64,000 nucleotides of DNA. Origin: CAYJFG01 sp051881695. GTDB lineage: Bacteria; Bacillota; Clostridia; Oscillospirales; Acutalibacteraceae. The DNA is taken from NCBI GenBank assembly GCA_051881695.1, contig JBJEQJ010000042.1, forward strand, positions 1 to 64,000, in the 5' to 3' direction. The position numbers and the translations under genes are program-made. Positions 33,984-42,721 of this stretch are shown in pieces. The notes below the pieces were generated by a model. It had not been told where the DNA came from. It ran no database searches and was given only the letters and a program-made list of their open reading frames with translations. How positions within the stretch are numbered: the first letter of the stretch is position 1; the number at the start of each line of letters is the position of its first letter.

Positions 33984-35123
33984 GTGGCAGATAAAAGAGA
34001 TTATTACGAGGTTATGGGTGTTCCCAAGGGTGCCTCTGACGAAGAAATAAAAAAAGCGTTTCGTAAGCTTGCAAAGCAGTATCATCCTGACTTAAACCCC
34101 GGCGACAAAGAGGCGGAGGCAAAATTTAAGGAGGTAAACGAGGCTTATGAGGTGCTGTCAGATAAGCAAAAGCGTGCTCGCTACGACCAGTTCGGTCACG
34201 CCGGAGTAGACCCCAGCTACGGTGCAGGGGCGGCAGGCGGAAGCCCGTTTACACAGGAAGTAGATTTCGGAGATATTTTCAGCAGCTTCTTCGGCGGCTT
34301 CGGAGGCAGACAGAACTCTAACCCGAATGCACCTCGCAGAGGAACCGATATAGAAACAACAGTGAACATCTCCTTTGAAGAAGCGGCAAAGGGCTGTAAA
34401 AAAACTGTAACGTACAACAATGTAAGCACCTGCCGCGACTGTAACGGCACAGGGGCGGCAAAGGGAACCGCGCCAAAGGTTTGCTCAGCCTGTCACGGAA
34501 CGGGACAGGTAAAAATAAGCCAGAGAACACCGTTTGGCGTTATACAAACGGCAAGGGTCTGTGATGCCTGCAAGGGAAAAGGTAAGGTAGTGGAAACGCC
34601 GTGCCGCACCTGTATGGGAACAGGCAGATCCAAAACGAAGAGAACGGTAGACGTTGATATTCCGGCAGGTATAAGCGAGGACAGAGTGCTTAATGTGTCG
34701 GGTCACGGTAATGCAGGTGTTAATAACGGTCCGTATGGGGATTTACACGTTTATGTAAATGTTCGTCCTCACCCGATTTTTGACCGCAGGGGCGATGATG
34801 TATGGTGCGATTTGCCGATAACCTTCGCTCAGGCTACCTTGGGAGGAGAGGTAGTAGTGCCTACGCTTGACGGCAAGGTAAGCTACAATATACACGAGGG
34901 CACCCAGCCGAACGATGTATTTAAGCTGAAGGGAAAAGGTATTGCGCACTTAGGCGGCAGAGGCAGAGGCGACCAGTATGTTCGTATAGTAATTGAAGTG
35001 CCGAAGAGCCTTAATAACAAGCAAAAGGAACTGCTCAAGCAGTTTGAAGGCGCAATGGGAGAGAAGAATTACCAAAAGCGCAAGGGCTTTTTCGATAAAA
35101 TAAAGGGAATGTTTGAGGAGTAA
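33984..35123 (+). CDS. dnaJ: Chaperone protein DnaJ (Hsp40)
   Basis: 379 aa, class I DnaJ: J domain with QYHPDLNPG (residues 1-70), Gly/Phe region, four zinc-binding CxxCxGxG repeats (CRDCNGTG, CSACHGTG, CDACKGKG, CRTCMGTG), two beta-sandwich client domains and a lysine-rich end. Stimulates DnaK ATP hydrolysis and delivers clients. AGGAGG precedes the GTG at 33984. A hairpin terminator follows. Confidence 0.98.
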   Translation: MADKRDYYEVMGVPKGASDEEIKKAFRKLAKQYHPDLNPGDKEAEAKFKEVNEAYEVLSDKQKRARYDQFGHAGVDPSYGAGAAGGSPFTQEVDFGDIFSSFFGGFGGRQNSNPNAPRRGTDIETTVNISFEEAAKGCKKTVTYNNVSTCRDCNGTGAAKGTAPKVCSACHGTGQVKISQRTPFGVIQTARVCDACKGKGKVVETPCRTCMGTGRSKTKRTVDVDIPAGISEDRVLNVSGHGNAGVNNGPYGDLHVYVNVRPHPIFDRRGDDVWCDLPITFAQATLGGEVVVPTLDGKVSYNIHEGTQPNDVFKLKGKGIAHLGGRGRGDQYVRIVIEVPKSLNNKQKELLKQFEGAMGEKNYQKRKGFFDKIKGMFEE

Positions 35124-35149
35124 TTCCTTAAAGATTGTTTAAAACAGGA

Positions 35150-35193
35150 AAAGCGGTATCAAAGTTCATTTAAGTATTTTGATATCGCTTTTA
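35150..35193 (+). terminator. Terminator after dnaJ
   Basis: Imperfect stem AAAGCGGTATCAAA / TTTTGATATCGCTTTT with T-run. Confidence 0.7.
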
Positions 35194-35284
35194 TTAAAAG
35201 AGAGCTAAAATATAATAAACAGCAAAGCATTTCTGTAATTCTGCAAATAAATTTTTACTTTATCGGATTTCTCTTAAAAAATGA

Positions 35285-35314
35285 TTGACATAGAGTCTGT
35301 TGTTGTGGTATAAT
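35285..35314 (+). promoter_or_regulatory. Promoter of tRNA-Leu
   Basis: TTGACA (35285-35290), 18 bp, TATAAT (35309-35314), 50 bp before the tRNA. Confidence 0.8.
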
Positions 35315-35364
35315 ACACTTTGTCAGAAAAACGGCAGCATATAAATGCGTTGCCGATAATATTT

Positions 35365-35452
35365 GCTGGTGTGGTGGAATAGGCAGACACAAGGGACTTA
35401 AAATCCCTCGGACTAATACTCCGTGCCGGTTCAAGTCCGGCCACCAGCACCA
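35365..35452 (+). tRNA. tRNA-Leu (TAA)
   Basis: Class II tRNA of 88 nt with long variable arm: acceptor GCTGGTG/CACCAGC, anticodon stem GGGAC-TTAAAAT region giving anticodon TAA, T arm CCGGTTCAAGTCCGG, CCA encoded (35450-35452). Confidence 0.95.
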
Positions 35453-35453
35453 G

Positions 35454-35485
35454 AAAAAGCCTCGTTCCGAAGAACGAGGCTTTTT
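35454..35485 (+). terminator. Terminator after tRNA-Leu
   Basis: AAAAAGCCTCGTTC CGAA GAACGAGGCTTTTT, perfect 14-bp stem. The following stretch to 35718 is AT-rich and I see nothing else in it. Confidence 0.9.
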
Positions 35486-35718
35486 CTATAAAGTTTACCA
35501 TTGAGGGTGGACTAAATATTACTGTACAATGCGGTATTTTAAATTTATTTTGTGAACCTGCCGCTTTGCTGTCAAAATCAGTATTATATTCCGAACCAAG
35601 TAAATACTATTTAAAAAATAAAAAGTAAAATAGCAAACGAGAAATAAAGAGATAAACAGAGTAAACGGGAGAAAAACAAAGTTTTTTCAAAGCTAAATTA
35701 AATTTTTATAAAAAATCG

Positions 35719-35747
35719 TTGACTTCACCCTTTTGGTGTGATATTAT
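35719..35747 (+). promoter_or_regulatory. Promoter of rplM-rpsI
   Basis: TTGACT (35719-35724), 17 bp, TATTAT (35742-35747). The transcript would have an 80-nt leader with a CCGGG/CCCGG hairpin (about 35769-35793), possibly an L13-type autoregulatory leader; the latter is a guess. Confidence 0.65.
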
Positions 35748-35837
35748 CTATCTTGCGACTTCAAGAAACCGGGTGTGGATATTCCCGGCTTGTTTGAAAA
35801 GAAAGTTAATTTAATTCTAAAACAGGAGGAACACAGA

Positions 35838-36260
35838 ATGTCTACTTATATGGCTAAAAAAGGCGAAATCGAACGCAAGTGGTATGTAATAGACGCTGCC
35901 GGCAAGCCGCTTGGCAGAGTGGCTGCTCAAGCTGCTACAATTTTAAGAGGCAAGAATAAGCCGACATACACACCGCACGTTGACTGCGGCGACCACGTTA
36001 TCATCATCAACTGTGCAGACGCAGTTTTAACAGGCAAAAAATCAACACAAAAGTATTATTACCGTCACACAGGTTATATCGGTCATTTAAAGGCTACAAG
36101 ATATGACACTCTTATGGCTACAAAGCCTGAAAAGGCAATGGAGCTTGCTGTAAAGGGTATGATACCCTCAAACACAATCGGCAGAGCAGCAATGCTCAGA
36201 TTAAAGGTATATGCAGGTGCAGAGCACAAGCATCAGGCACAGCAGCCTGAAACATTATAA
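35838..36260 (+). CDS. rplM: 50S ribosomal protein L13
   Basis: 140 aa with the L13 landmarks RKWYVIDAAGKPLGRVA, YTPHVDCGDHVIIINC, YYRHTGYIGHLK and MIPSNTIGRAAM. Early-assembly 23S rRNA-binding protein. Start ATG 35838 after CAGGAGGAA; the frame is open 21 codons further back into the leader without a ribosome binding site. Followed by rpsI after 19 bp, the usual pair. Confidence 0.98.
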   Translation: MSTYMAKKGEIERKWYVIDAAGKPLGRVAAQAATILRGKNKPTYTPHVDCGDHVIIINCADAVLTGKKSTQKYYYRHTGYIGHLKATRYDTLMATKPEKAMELAVKGMIPSNTIGRAAMLRLKVYAGAEHKHQAQQPETL

Positions 36261-36279
36261 GGGTAAGGAGGCAGTTTAA

Positions 36280-36681
36280 ATGTACGATAAGACACCATAT
36301 TTCTATGGAACAGGAAGAAGAAAAAGCTCAGTAGCAAGAGTTAGACTTTACCAGGGAACAGGTAAAATCACAATCAACGACAGAGATATTGATGACTATT
36401 TCGGTCTTGAAACTTTAAAATTAATCGTTCGTCAGCCTCTTGCCTTAACACAAACAGGCGAAAAGTTCGACGTAGTCTGCAAGGTTGCAGGCGGCGGCGT
36501 AACAGGTCAGGCAGGCGCAATCCGCCACGGCATTTCAAGAGCATTACTGCAATATGACAGCGAGTCGTTAAGACCGGCGCTCAAGAAAGCAGGCTTCTTA
36601 ACTCGTGACCCGAGAATGAAAGAACGTAAGAAATACGGCCTCAAAGCAGCCCGTAGAGCTCCGCAGTTTAGTAAGAGATAA
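36280..36681 (+). CDS. rpsI: 30S ribosomal protein S9
   Basis: 133 aa: YGTGRRKSSVARVRLYQGTG near the N-terminus, GGVTGQAGAIRHGISRAL, and the basic C-terminal tail ending RRAPQFSKR that reaches the P-site tRNA. GTAAGGAGG precedes the ATG. Second gene of rplM-rpsI. Confidence 0.98.
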   Translation: MYDKTPYFYGTGRRKSSVARVRLYQGTGKITINDRDIDDYFGLETLKLIVRQPLALTQTGEKFDVVCKVAGGGVTGQAGAIRHGISRALLQYDSESLRPALKKAGFLTRDPRMKERKKYGLKAARRAPQFSKR

Positions 36682-36775
36682 TTATTACACCTCAAAAACC
36701 TTTTATTTATGCGGTTTTTCAAATATGCAGCTTAGACATTGTTGTGTATTTGTTGCGTGTAACTCAAAAAATATT

Positions 36776-36812
36776 AAAAGGACGGTTGAGTTTTTCGCTC
36801 AGCCGTCTTTTT
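36776..36812 (+). terminator. Terminator after rplM-rpsI
   Basis: AAAAGGACGGTTGAG / CTCAGCCGTCTTTTT stem with 7-base loop and T-run. Confidence 0.8.
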
Positions 36813-36919
36813 CTTCTTCATTTAAATTTTCAAGTGCAACGCTTACAGCCTCAACTACTATGGCGGTAAATGTGCAGTTATTGTGCTTTTATGATATGAT
36901 AATCGGCAAAACTGCTTTC

Positions 36920-36944
36920 AGCGTGATTTGTTCAGTGGTTCCTT
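36920..36944 (+). repeat. Half copy of the inverted-repeat element
   Basis: GCGTGATTTGTTCAGTGGTTCC resembles the right half of the 63-bp element at 16909-16971. The left inverted repeat is not clear here. It touches the 3' end of spoIIID. Confidence 0.4.
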
Positions 36945-37200
36945 AATGCTTGTTTAAGCGCAGGTACTTGTTGCGTGTTGCAATGCCGCCGCGTATGTGA
37001 CGCTGCGCCTTGTTTATCTCTAAAACTGCCTTAACTTCTTTATATAAACCGGGGTTTACGGATTTTAAACGGTCGCTTACGTCTTTATGTACCGTGCTTT
37101 TGCTTACACCGAATTTTTTCGCTGCACTTCTGACGGTTGCGCCGCTTTCTATTATGTATCTGCCAAGCTCCATTGCCCGTTCCTCTACTATTCCCTTCAC
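36943..37200 (-). CDS. spoIIID: Stage III sporulation transcriptional regulator SpoIIID
   Basis: 85-aa DNA-binding protein: MKGIVEERAMELGRYI, helix-turn-helix ATVRSAAKKFGVSKSTVHKD, and basic C-terminal helix INKAQRHIRGGIATRNKY. Acts in the mother cell during engulfment to switch sigma-E genes; its presence indicates a spore-former. Start is GTG at 37200 with GGGAGG upstream. Stands alone. Confidence 0.96.
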   Translation of the reverse strand: MKGIVEERAMELGRYIIESGATVRSAAKKFGVSKSTVHKDVSDRLKSVNPGLYKEVKAVLEINKAQRHIRGGIATRNKYLRLNKH

Positions 37201-37596
37201 ATAAATTGCCTCCCTTTTTAAGGTAAGATATTTATTTATATGAGAATGAAAAAATTTATATGCAGAATATTGGTATACTGTTTTATTCCGTAGCTAAGCT
37301 GTAATAGTATATAAAGGGAATTATCGTCTGTGCCTTGATGATTTTTTGCTTTGCAAGCGCCTTCACCGTGAATTTGTTTTGGCATAAGCGTATTTTTATT
37401 GCAGAGTATTTGCACACAGCAGGTACTGCGCAATTTTATTTTTCCGAGATGAATTTATTTTGAATACAGAAAATGCTTTAGAATTTGATAAAATACTTTT
37501 AATGCTATCTGAGCTTGCGGTTCGGAATACGCAAAGCAAAAGGCGCTTGGCTTAAAACCGATATAGGCAAAATACTGATAGCAGACGAAAAAATTA
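37201..37596. other. Gene-free stretch with a possible decayed ORF
   Basis: No intact gene. On plus, a frame from about 37460 reads ENALEFDKILLMLSELAVRN and stops near 37556; one frame over, WLKTDIGKILIADEKIKSLP follows to a stop at about 37613. Together these look like a short frameshifted gene, but I recognise no family and see no ribosome binding site. Confidence 0.25.
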
Positions 37597-37597
37597 A

Positions 37598-37639
37598 AAG
37601 CCTCCCGGCAGATTAACAATAAAATCCGACGGGAGGCTT
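37598..37639. terminator. Terminator of the sigma/anti-sigma operon
   Basis: Perfect AAGCCTCCCG/CGGGAGGCTT stem, 22-base loop, 45 bp past the anti-sigma stop codon on minus. Confidence 0.65.
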
Positions 37640-37683
37640 ACTTTTCTGTTTGACAGCTTTTTTAAAAACATCTGTCAGTAAAA

Positions 37684-39144
37684 TTATTTAATTTTAATAA
37701 TATCTGCGCTGTACTCCTCAGCTTGTGCCGTTTGGCTACCGGCTTCTTTAGCGATAGCCGGAACTGAGGCTTGTCCGTCAGGCTCGTTAATGCAGATGTA
37801 CGAGTTTTCTAAATATTTATCGGATACCATAAAGCCGATGTAAACAGTCTTTTCTTCTCCGGGGGCAAGGTCAATATAGTTTGGAGAATTTGTGTCTGAT
37901 GAGAAAAAGTCGTAATATGCCATTTCCTCGTCAACAGCAAATTCGCTGTCCTTGAAGTAGTCGCTTCCGTTAAGCATATCAGAAACTGTATTGTGACTTT
38001 CATTTTGTATAATATGCTGGTAAATATTGATTTTGTCAAGAGCTTTATCGCTGTTATTTTTTAGAGTAAGCGTTTCGTACACAAACCAAGCGCCTATCTG
38101 TTCTTCGCCGACAACCTCGTCAAGCGAATTGTCGCCGCCGTTTTCTTTAAAGTATGTCCGTGTGAAATCCTTTATTTTTCCGTTTTCGTCAAGCCAGCTT
38201 TCCTTAAGCTCCCGCAGGTTTTCATTGTCCTGCTTTATAACGTCAAAGTCATCGCAAATCTGAATACTGTCAACTGTAACCTGAAGCTCAGCTTCGCCGT
38301 TTTCATCATAGAAAACAGAAGCAAACGGTTTTCCTGCTGTGCGGACAGAGGTGTTGTATTTTATCTCCGGATAAAAATATTCAGAGGCTGTATCGTAAAT
38401 TTTGCTCCATACGCTTTCCTCCTCCCATTCTGTAACATTTGCAAACGGCTCGCCGTCAATCTCTGTAAGCTTTGTATTGTCAAGAATTTTAAACATTTCC
38501 TGTTTAGATAAATTCTCGCCCCCATAGCATAAAAGAAGATAATTATAATCCTCAAAATAAATATATGCCTGCTTGTCGGGATAGCCTGCGTCAATACTTT
38601 TGTTCTGAGCGTCGCTTTGGTCAAAGCGGCTTATTTCAAGATAAAGACCGTAATTACCGCCGAACTCTCTCTCTTCATTATAAGTTACATAGTTGCTTTC
38701 AAGCTTTATTTCATCATTGCCCGATATATCGTACAGCAAATACGAAACGGCTATATCATCCGAATTTTTAAAGTGCAGCTTTGACTTTGCAGATGAGTTT
38801 ACATTTTTAGCCATATAATCCGTTGCATCAACATTTTCCGGCAGATAGCCAAAGAAAACGTCAACGCTTCGGTTTGTCTTTGCGCTTGTATTGTCGCTGT
38901 CCTTATTAATGGACAGCGTAGTCTGGAATTTCCCTGTTTGCTCGGAAGAAAACAAACGGTTTACAGCAAACACGCCGGCAGTAGAAATAATAACAATAAG
39001 AGCCGCCGCTGCTGCGATTGTAAAATATTTGCTCGGTCTTTTTTTCTCCTTTTTTGCTTTAAACATACCTTTCACCTCTTGCCGTAATTTGTCAGAGGCG
39101 CACAGGCAATTGAATGCGCCTGTATATTTTTCTTTATCGGTCAT
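37684..39144 (-). CDS. Putative anti-sigma factor, membrane-anchored
   Basis: 486 aa: short N-terminal cytoplasmic part (about 38 residues, ending KEKKRPSKY), one transmembrane helix (FTIAAAAALIVIISTAGVFA, about 41-60) and a large extracytoplasmic domain rich in Asp/Asn/Tyr. It starts 4 bp after the ECF sigma gene, the normal place for its anti-sigma partner. The outer domain has no fold I recognise, though it contains a block like the DUF4179/DUF4367 sensor-type regions. It probably senses envelope stress or a surface ligand. Confidence 0.7.
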   Translation of the reverse strand: MTDKEKYTGAFNCLCASDKLRQEVKGMFKAKKEKKRPSKYFTIAAAAALIVIISTAGVFAVNRLFSSEQTGKFQTTLSINKDSDNTSAKTNRSVDVFFGYLPENVDATDYMAKNVNSSAKSKLHFKNSDDIAVSYLLYDISGNDEIKLESNYVTYNEEREFGGNYGLYLEISRFDQSDAQNKSIDAGYPDKQAYIYFEDYNYLLLCYGGENLSKQEMFKILDNTKLTEIDGEPFANVTEWEEESVWSKIYDTASEYFYPEIKYNTSVRTAGKPFASVFYDENGEAELQVTVDSIQICDDFDVIKQDNENLRELKESWLDENGKIKDFTRTYFKENGGDNSLDEVVGEEQIGAWFVYETLTLKNNSDKALDKINIYQHIIQNESHNTVSDMLNGSDYFKDSEFAVDEEMAYYDFFSSDTNSPNYIDLAPGEEKTVYIGFMVSDKYLENSYICINEPDGQASVPAIAKEAGSQTAQAEEYSADIIKIK

Positions 39145-39148
39145 CCGC

Positions 39149-39631
39149 CTACACCTCCGATAATTTTTCTCTTAGTTTTTTTCTTGCTCTCATAAGCTGT
39201 GTTTGTATTGTAGTTTCCTTTACATTGAGAATTTTTGATATTTCCGCTATGCTGTAATCCTCGTAATAATAAAGGTATAAAGGTGCCCGGTATTTTTGCG
39301 GAAGCTGTAAAACTGCCGATATAACGGTTAGCTTTTCATCTGTTATATCTGTCGTTTTTTCCGCTGCCTGCAAAATGCTTTCCTCAAGCGGAACGCTGTT
39401 TCTTCTTTGCACAGCACGAAAAACAGACTTCCCCTCGTTTATTGCCACTCGTATGAGCCAACGCTTTAAATGCTCAGAATCAGTAAATTTTCCGTCATAT
39501 TTTAACAGCTTTAAAAATACTGTCTGAACTATATCCTCGGCGTCAAACTTATTTCTGCACATATTAAACGATATTCTGAAAAGCATATCCGAATAATTAT
39601 CTACAGCAGATATATACTCCTGCTCGGTCAA
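39149..39631 (-). CDS. ECF-type RNA polymerase sigma factor
   Basis: 160 aa: region 2 (YSDMLFRISFNMCRNKFDAEDIVQTVFLKLL) and region 4 (LPQKYRAPLYLYYYEDYSIAEISKILNVKE, TIQTQLMRARKKLREKL). No sigma 1.1 or region 3, as in extracytoplasmic-function factors. I start at the TTG 39631, eight bases after GGGAGG; a GTG three codons earlier lies within that site. Pairs with the downstream anti-sigma gene. Confidence 0.93.
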   Translation of the reverse strand: MTEQEYISAVDNYSDMLFRISFNMCRNKFDAEDIVQTVFLKLLKYDGKFTDSEHLKRWLIRVAINEGKSVFRAVQRRNSVPLEESILQAAEKTTDITDEKLTVISAVLQLPQKYRAPLYLYYYEDYSIAEISKILNVKETTIQTQLMRARKKLREKLSEV

Positions 39632-40111
39632 TACAAACACCTCCCTTTTATGAGCTTAGATGTGAAAAGCTTTTCATAAGTAAAACGCAGCGTGATTTAT
39701 AAAAATCACAGCAATAAAATTTTACCATAAAATTTTATTCAGCGGAACATTTGCGGTACAGTCGGCTTCAGGAAGAGTGTTCAATTGAAAATCGCAGTAT
39801 AGCTTGCTTTATTATTTTGATACAGGTGTAATTTCGTTTTATAATTATTTTTTCTTGCAAACGGAGATATGGTATTATAAAATGTAATCAGAATATTATA
39901 TTTTTGCCGGAAAAGGCGGCGCAAAGCACATAAGCTTAAAAGTGAAAATTTATAAAATATAGGTATTTTATTTTTATTTTGTTCATTTTTACGGAGGAAA
40001 TATGTAATATAATTATGTTGTTGAAAAGAGCGCTGTGTAATTATATTTACATAATTAAAGAAAACAGTTATAAACATTTAATTTAAAGTGCGGAAAACGG
40101 AGGGAAACAAT
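39632..40111. other. Regulatory gap between the ECF operon and the response regulator
   Basis: 480 bp with no credible ORF. Close upstream of the sigma gene are three successive palindromes: GAAAAGCTTTTC (39664-39675), GTGATTT/AAATCAC (about 39692-39709) and AATAAAATTTTA/TAAAATTTTATT (39713-39739). The remainder is very AT-rich and should contain the plus-strand promoter of the response regulator, which I cannot place with confidence. Confidence 0.45.
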
Positions 40112-40801
40112 ATGAGCTTAGGTAAAATTTTAGTAGTTGACGATGATTTAAACATCTGCGAGCTGCTGCGGCTGTATATTGAGAAGGAGGGCTTCAGCGT
40201 TGTAACGGCAAACGACGGAGCGCAGGCGCTGAAAACCTTTGAGGCTGAAAAGCCTGATTTAATTATGCTTGATATTATGCTTCCGGGTCTTGACGGCTGG
40301 CAGGTGTGCAGAGAAATAAGAAAAACATCCAAATGCCCCATAATTATGCTGACTGCAAAGGGCGAGGTTTTCGACAAGGTGCTGGGTCTTGAGCTTGGTG
40401 CAGACGACTATGTAGTAAAGCCGTTTGAAGCAAGGGAGATAGTGGCAAGAATTAAAGCTGTGCTTCGCAGAACGGAAAAAGAAGATGTAAGAGAAACTAA
40501 AGAGGTGCAGTGGGACAAGCTGTCGATAAATCTTACAAATTACGAGCTTAGGGTTGACGGTGTGCACGTTGATACACCTCCTAAAGAGATGGAGCTTTTG
40601 TTCCACCTTGCAACACACCCCAACAGAGTATTTACCCGCGACCAGCTGCTAGACGAGGTGTGGGGCTTTGACTATTACGGCGACTCAAGAACAGTTGACG
40701 TTCACGTAAAAAGGCTGAGAGAAAAGATAGACGGCGTATCCGACAAATGGGAGCTGAAAACAGTTTGGGGAGTAGGCTACAAATTCGAGGTCAAAGAGTG
40801 A
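40112..40801 (+). CDS. OmpR/PhoB-family response regulator
   Basis: 229 aa: receiver domain with acidic pocket VDDD, phosphoacceptor Asp in LIMLDIMLPGLDG, conserved Thr (MLTAKGE) and Lys (YVVKPFE); then a winged-helix DNA-binding domain (LTNYELRVDGVHV, RTVDVHVKRLREKI, WGVGYKF). Starts at the ATG 40112 after GGAGGG; the frame opens 8 codons earlier. The cognate kinase follows, but after a 366-bp gap filled with repeats and terminators. Confidence 0.95.
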   Translation: MSLGKILVVDDDLNICELLRLYIEKEGFSVVTANDGAQALKTFEAEKPDLIMLDIMLPGLDGWQVCREIRKTSKCPIIMLTAKGEVFDKVLGLELGADDYVVKPFEAREIVARIKAVLRRTEKEDVRETKEVQWDKLSINLTNYELRVDGVHVDTPPKEMELLFHLATHPNRVFTRDQLLDEVWGFDYYGDSRTVDVHVKRLREKIDGVSDKWELKTVWGVGYKFEVKE

Positions 40802-40807
40802 TTTGGT

Positions 40808-41067
40808 GAAAATCTCGTCGCATCTTGTCCTTGTTCAAGGCTTGAAGTACGGGCAGTACGTCGGCGCCTTTCACAAGCACAATCTGCTTAGAGCTTTTCA
40901 CCAAATAAGTTTGGGAAAATCTCGTCGCATCTTGTTTCTGTTCAAGGCTTGAAGTACGGGCAGTACGTCGGCGCCTTTCACAAGCACAATTTGCTTAGAG
41001 CTTTTCTTAAAACAAGTTTGGGAAAATCTCGTCGTATCTTGTTTCTGTTCAAGGCTTGAAGTACGGA
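40808..41067 (+). repeat. 107-bp tandem repeat, two full copies and one partial
   Basis: Copies start with GAAAATCTCGTCGCATCTTG at 40808, 40915 and 41022, an exact 107-bp period. Copies 1 and 2 are nearly identical; copy 3 stops after about 46 bp. Each full unit contains the palindrome TTCAAGGCTTGAA and the block GGCGCCTTTCACAAGCACAA. The period is not a multiple of three, so it is not a repeated protein. Confidence 0.9.
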
Positions 41068-41085
41068 CGGCAAATGCCGTCTTTT
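41067..41085 (+). terminator. Terminator ending the repeat region
   Basis: GACGGCA AA TGCCGTC followed by TTTT. Confidence 0.7.
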
Positions 41086-41102
41086 AAAATTAATATTATC
41101 GG

Positions 41103-41133
41103 ACAGGTAACTTATTTTAGTTGCCTGTTTTTG
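41103..41133 (+). terminator. Second terminator before the kinase gene
   Basis: ACAGGTAAC/GTTGCCTGT stem (one wobble) and TTTTT. With two terminators here the kinase must be reached by readthrough or by a promoter close to 41140; no clear one is visible. Confidence 0.65.
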
Positions 41134-41167
41134 TACTACTTTTACGGAAAGGACGTATAATATTTTT

Positions 41168-42721
41168 ATGGCAAAGCAAAAGACGTTGTTTAAAAAATAT
41201 CTTATGATAAGCCTTGTTATCGTGCTTGTCAGCTTTGTTATTTTGGGCGTAATGCTCGTAATATTTGTCGGTCGTTACTCGTCAGAGGAAAAAAGAACAA
41301 TGCTTGAGGAAAATGCAAACGCTGTGGCGAAAATGATTTCCGACAACTCCCGCGTATACAGCGATAAGCTGATTATTGACGACCAGATATACCGGACGGT
41401 GGTGTCCACAATGTCTGAGAGCATATCGGCAAAAATTATAGTTTCTAACAATAAAGGCGTTATTCAGCTCTGGGGTGATAATCTGGGCAGTGACGTCCAC
41501 ATAGACAGCATTATACCGCAGGATATTATAAAAAGAGCGCAAAACGGAGGAAGCTTTGAGGCAGGAAATCTCGGCGGAGTTTTTGAAACGAGTCATTACA
41601 CAGCAGGAGTGCCGATTTATTTGAATATGGACGGAAGTCCTGTGTTAATCGGTGCGGTGTTTGTGTCTACAGATGCGAGCAATGTTGTAGAGGTAACGGC
41701 AGAGGTAACAAGAATATTCTTTTTTGCCGCTATAGCCACATTTGCAATAGTATTCTGCCTTGTCGGCTTTTTCACATATAATATGGTGCGTCCTTTGCGG
41801 CTGATGTCGCAGGCGGCAAAAAGCTTTGGTAACGGTGACTTTTCCTGCAGAGTACCTATTACATCAAATGATGAAATAGGTCAGCTTGCGGCGGCGTTCA
41901 ACAATATGGCAGACTCTTTGTCTTTGAGCGAGGGAACAAGAAGAAGCTTTATAGCAAATGTTTCGCACGAGCTTAAAACGCCTATGACTACAATAGCAGG
42001 CTTCATTGACGGAATTTTAGACGGTACTATTCCGCCGGAGAGGGAAAGCTATTATCTTAATATAGTATCTGTTGAGGTAAAACGTCTTTCACGTCTTGTA
42101 CAAAGTATGCTTGCGCTGTCAAGAATAGACAGCGGCGCATTAAAAATGCAAAAACAGCGTTTTGATATTACAAGCACTCTTATTGAAACCTTGCTTACCT
42201 TTGAGCAGAAGATAGAGGAAAGAAAAATACAGGTGCAGGGGCTTGAAGAAACAGAAAGCATTTTTGTTGACGGCGACCCGGATATGATGCACCAGGTAAT
42301 ATATAATCTTATTGAAAACGCCGTAAAGTTCACAAACGAGGGCGGATATATAAAGGTAACGCTGAGCGATTTGCAGGACCGCACGGTTATGGAAATTAAA
42401 AACAGCGGACAGGGAATAGCAGGCGACGAGATAACACATATTTTTGAAAGATTTTATAAAACAGACAAGTCGCGCAGTCAGGATAAAAACGGAATGGGAC
42501 TCGGTCTTTATATAGTAAAAACCATAATGCGCCTTCACGGCGGAGATATTACGGCGAGCAGTGAGGTCGGTCAATACTGCGCCTTTACCCTTTGGCTGCC
42601 GAAAGAAACACCAAAAACAGAACGCCAAAAGGCACGCATAGAGAAGCAAACAGAAAAGCTTGCTGAAAAGCAGGCTAAAAAGGAAATAAAGATTAACGAG
42701 GAGGAAACGGACAATGAGTGA
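41168..42721 (+). CDS. Sensor histidine kinase
   Basis: 517 aa: transmembrane helix 13-36, extracytoplasmic sensor domain (about 37-175), second helix (about 178-202), HAMP, HisKA with phosphoacceptor FIANVSHELKTPMTTIAGF, HATPase with N box (NLIENAVKFTN), G1 and G2 boxes (IKNSGQGI, GMGLGLYIVK). The C-terminal tail is a long Lys/Glu helix. AAAGGA lies about 14 bases before the ATG. It overlaps the htrA start by 8 bases, so kinase and protease are coupled; the response regulator lies upstream. Confidence 0.95.
   Translation: MAKQKTLFKKYLMISLVIVLVSFVILGVMLVIFVGRYSSEEKRTMLEENANAVAKMISDNSRVYSDKLIIDDQIYRTVVSTMSESISAKIIVSNNKGVIQLWGDNLGSDVHIDSIIPQDIIKRAQNGGSFEAGNLGGVFETSHYTAGVPIYLNMDGSPVLIGAVFVSTDASNVVEVTAEVTRIFFFAAIATFAIVFCLVGFFTYNMVRPLRLMSQAAKSFGNGDFSCRVPITSNDEIGQLAAAFNNMADSLSLSEGTRRSFIANVSHELKTPMTTIAGFIDGILDGTIPPERESYYLNIVSVEVKRLSRLVQSMLALSRIDSGALKMQKQRFDITSTLIETLLTFEQKIEERKIQVQGLEETESIFVDGDPDMMHQVIYNLIENAVKFTNEGGYIKVTLSDLQDRTVMEIKNSGQGIAGDEITHIFERFYKTDKSRSQDKNGMGLGLYIVKTIMRLHGGDITASSEVGQYCAFTLWLPKETPKTERQKARIEKQTEKLAEKQAKKEIKINEEETDNE

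Noticed and set aside
35274..35501. 75-aa minus-strand ORF with VAGLEPARSISPRDFKSLVS
   Set aside because: It is the antisense translation of tRNA-Leu, a familiar false gene; no ribosome binding site.
40808..41067. CRISPR array
   Set aside because: The repeats are long, directly abutting and 107 bp in period with no spacers; no cas genes in the window.
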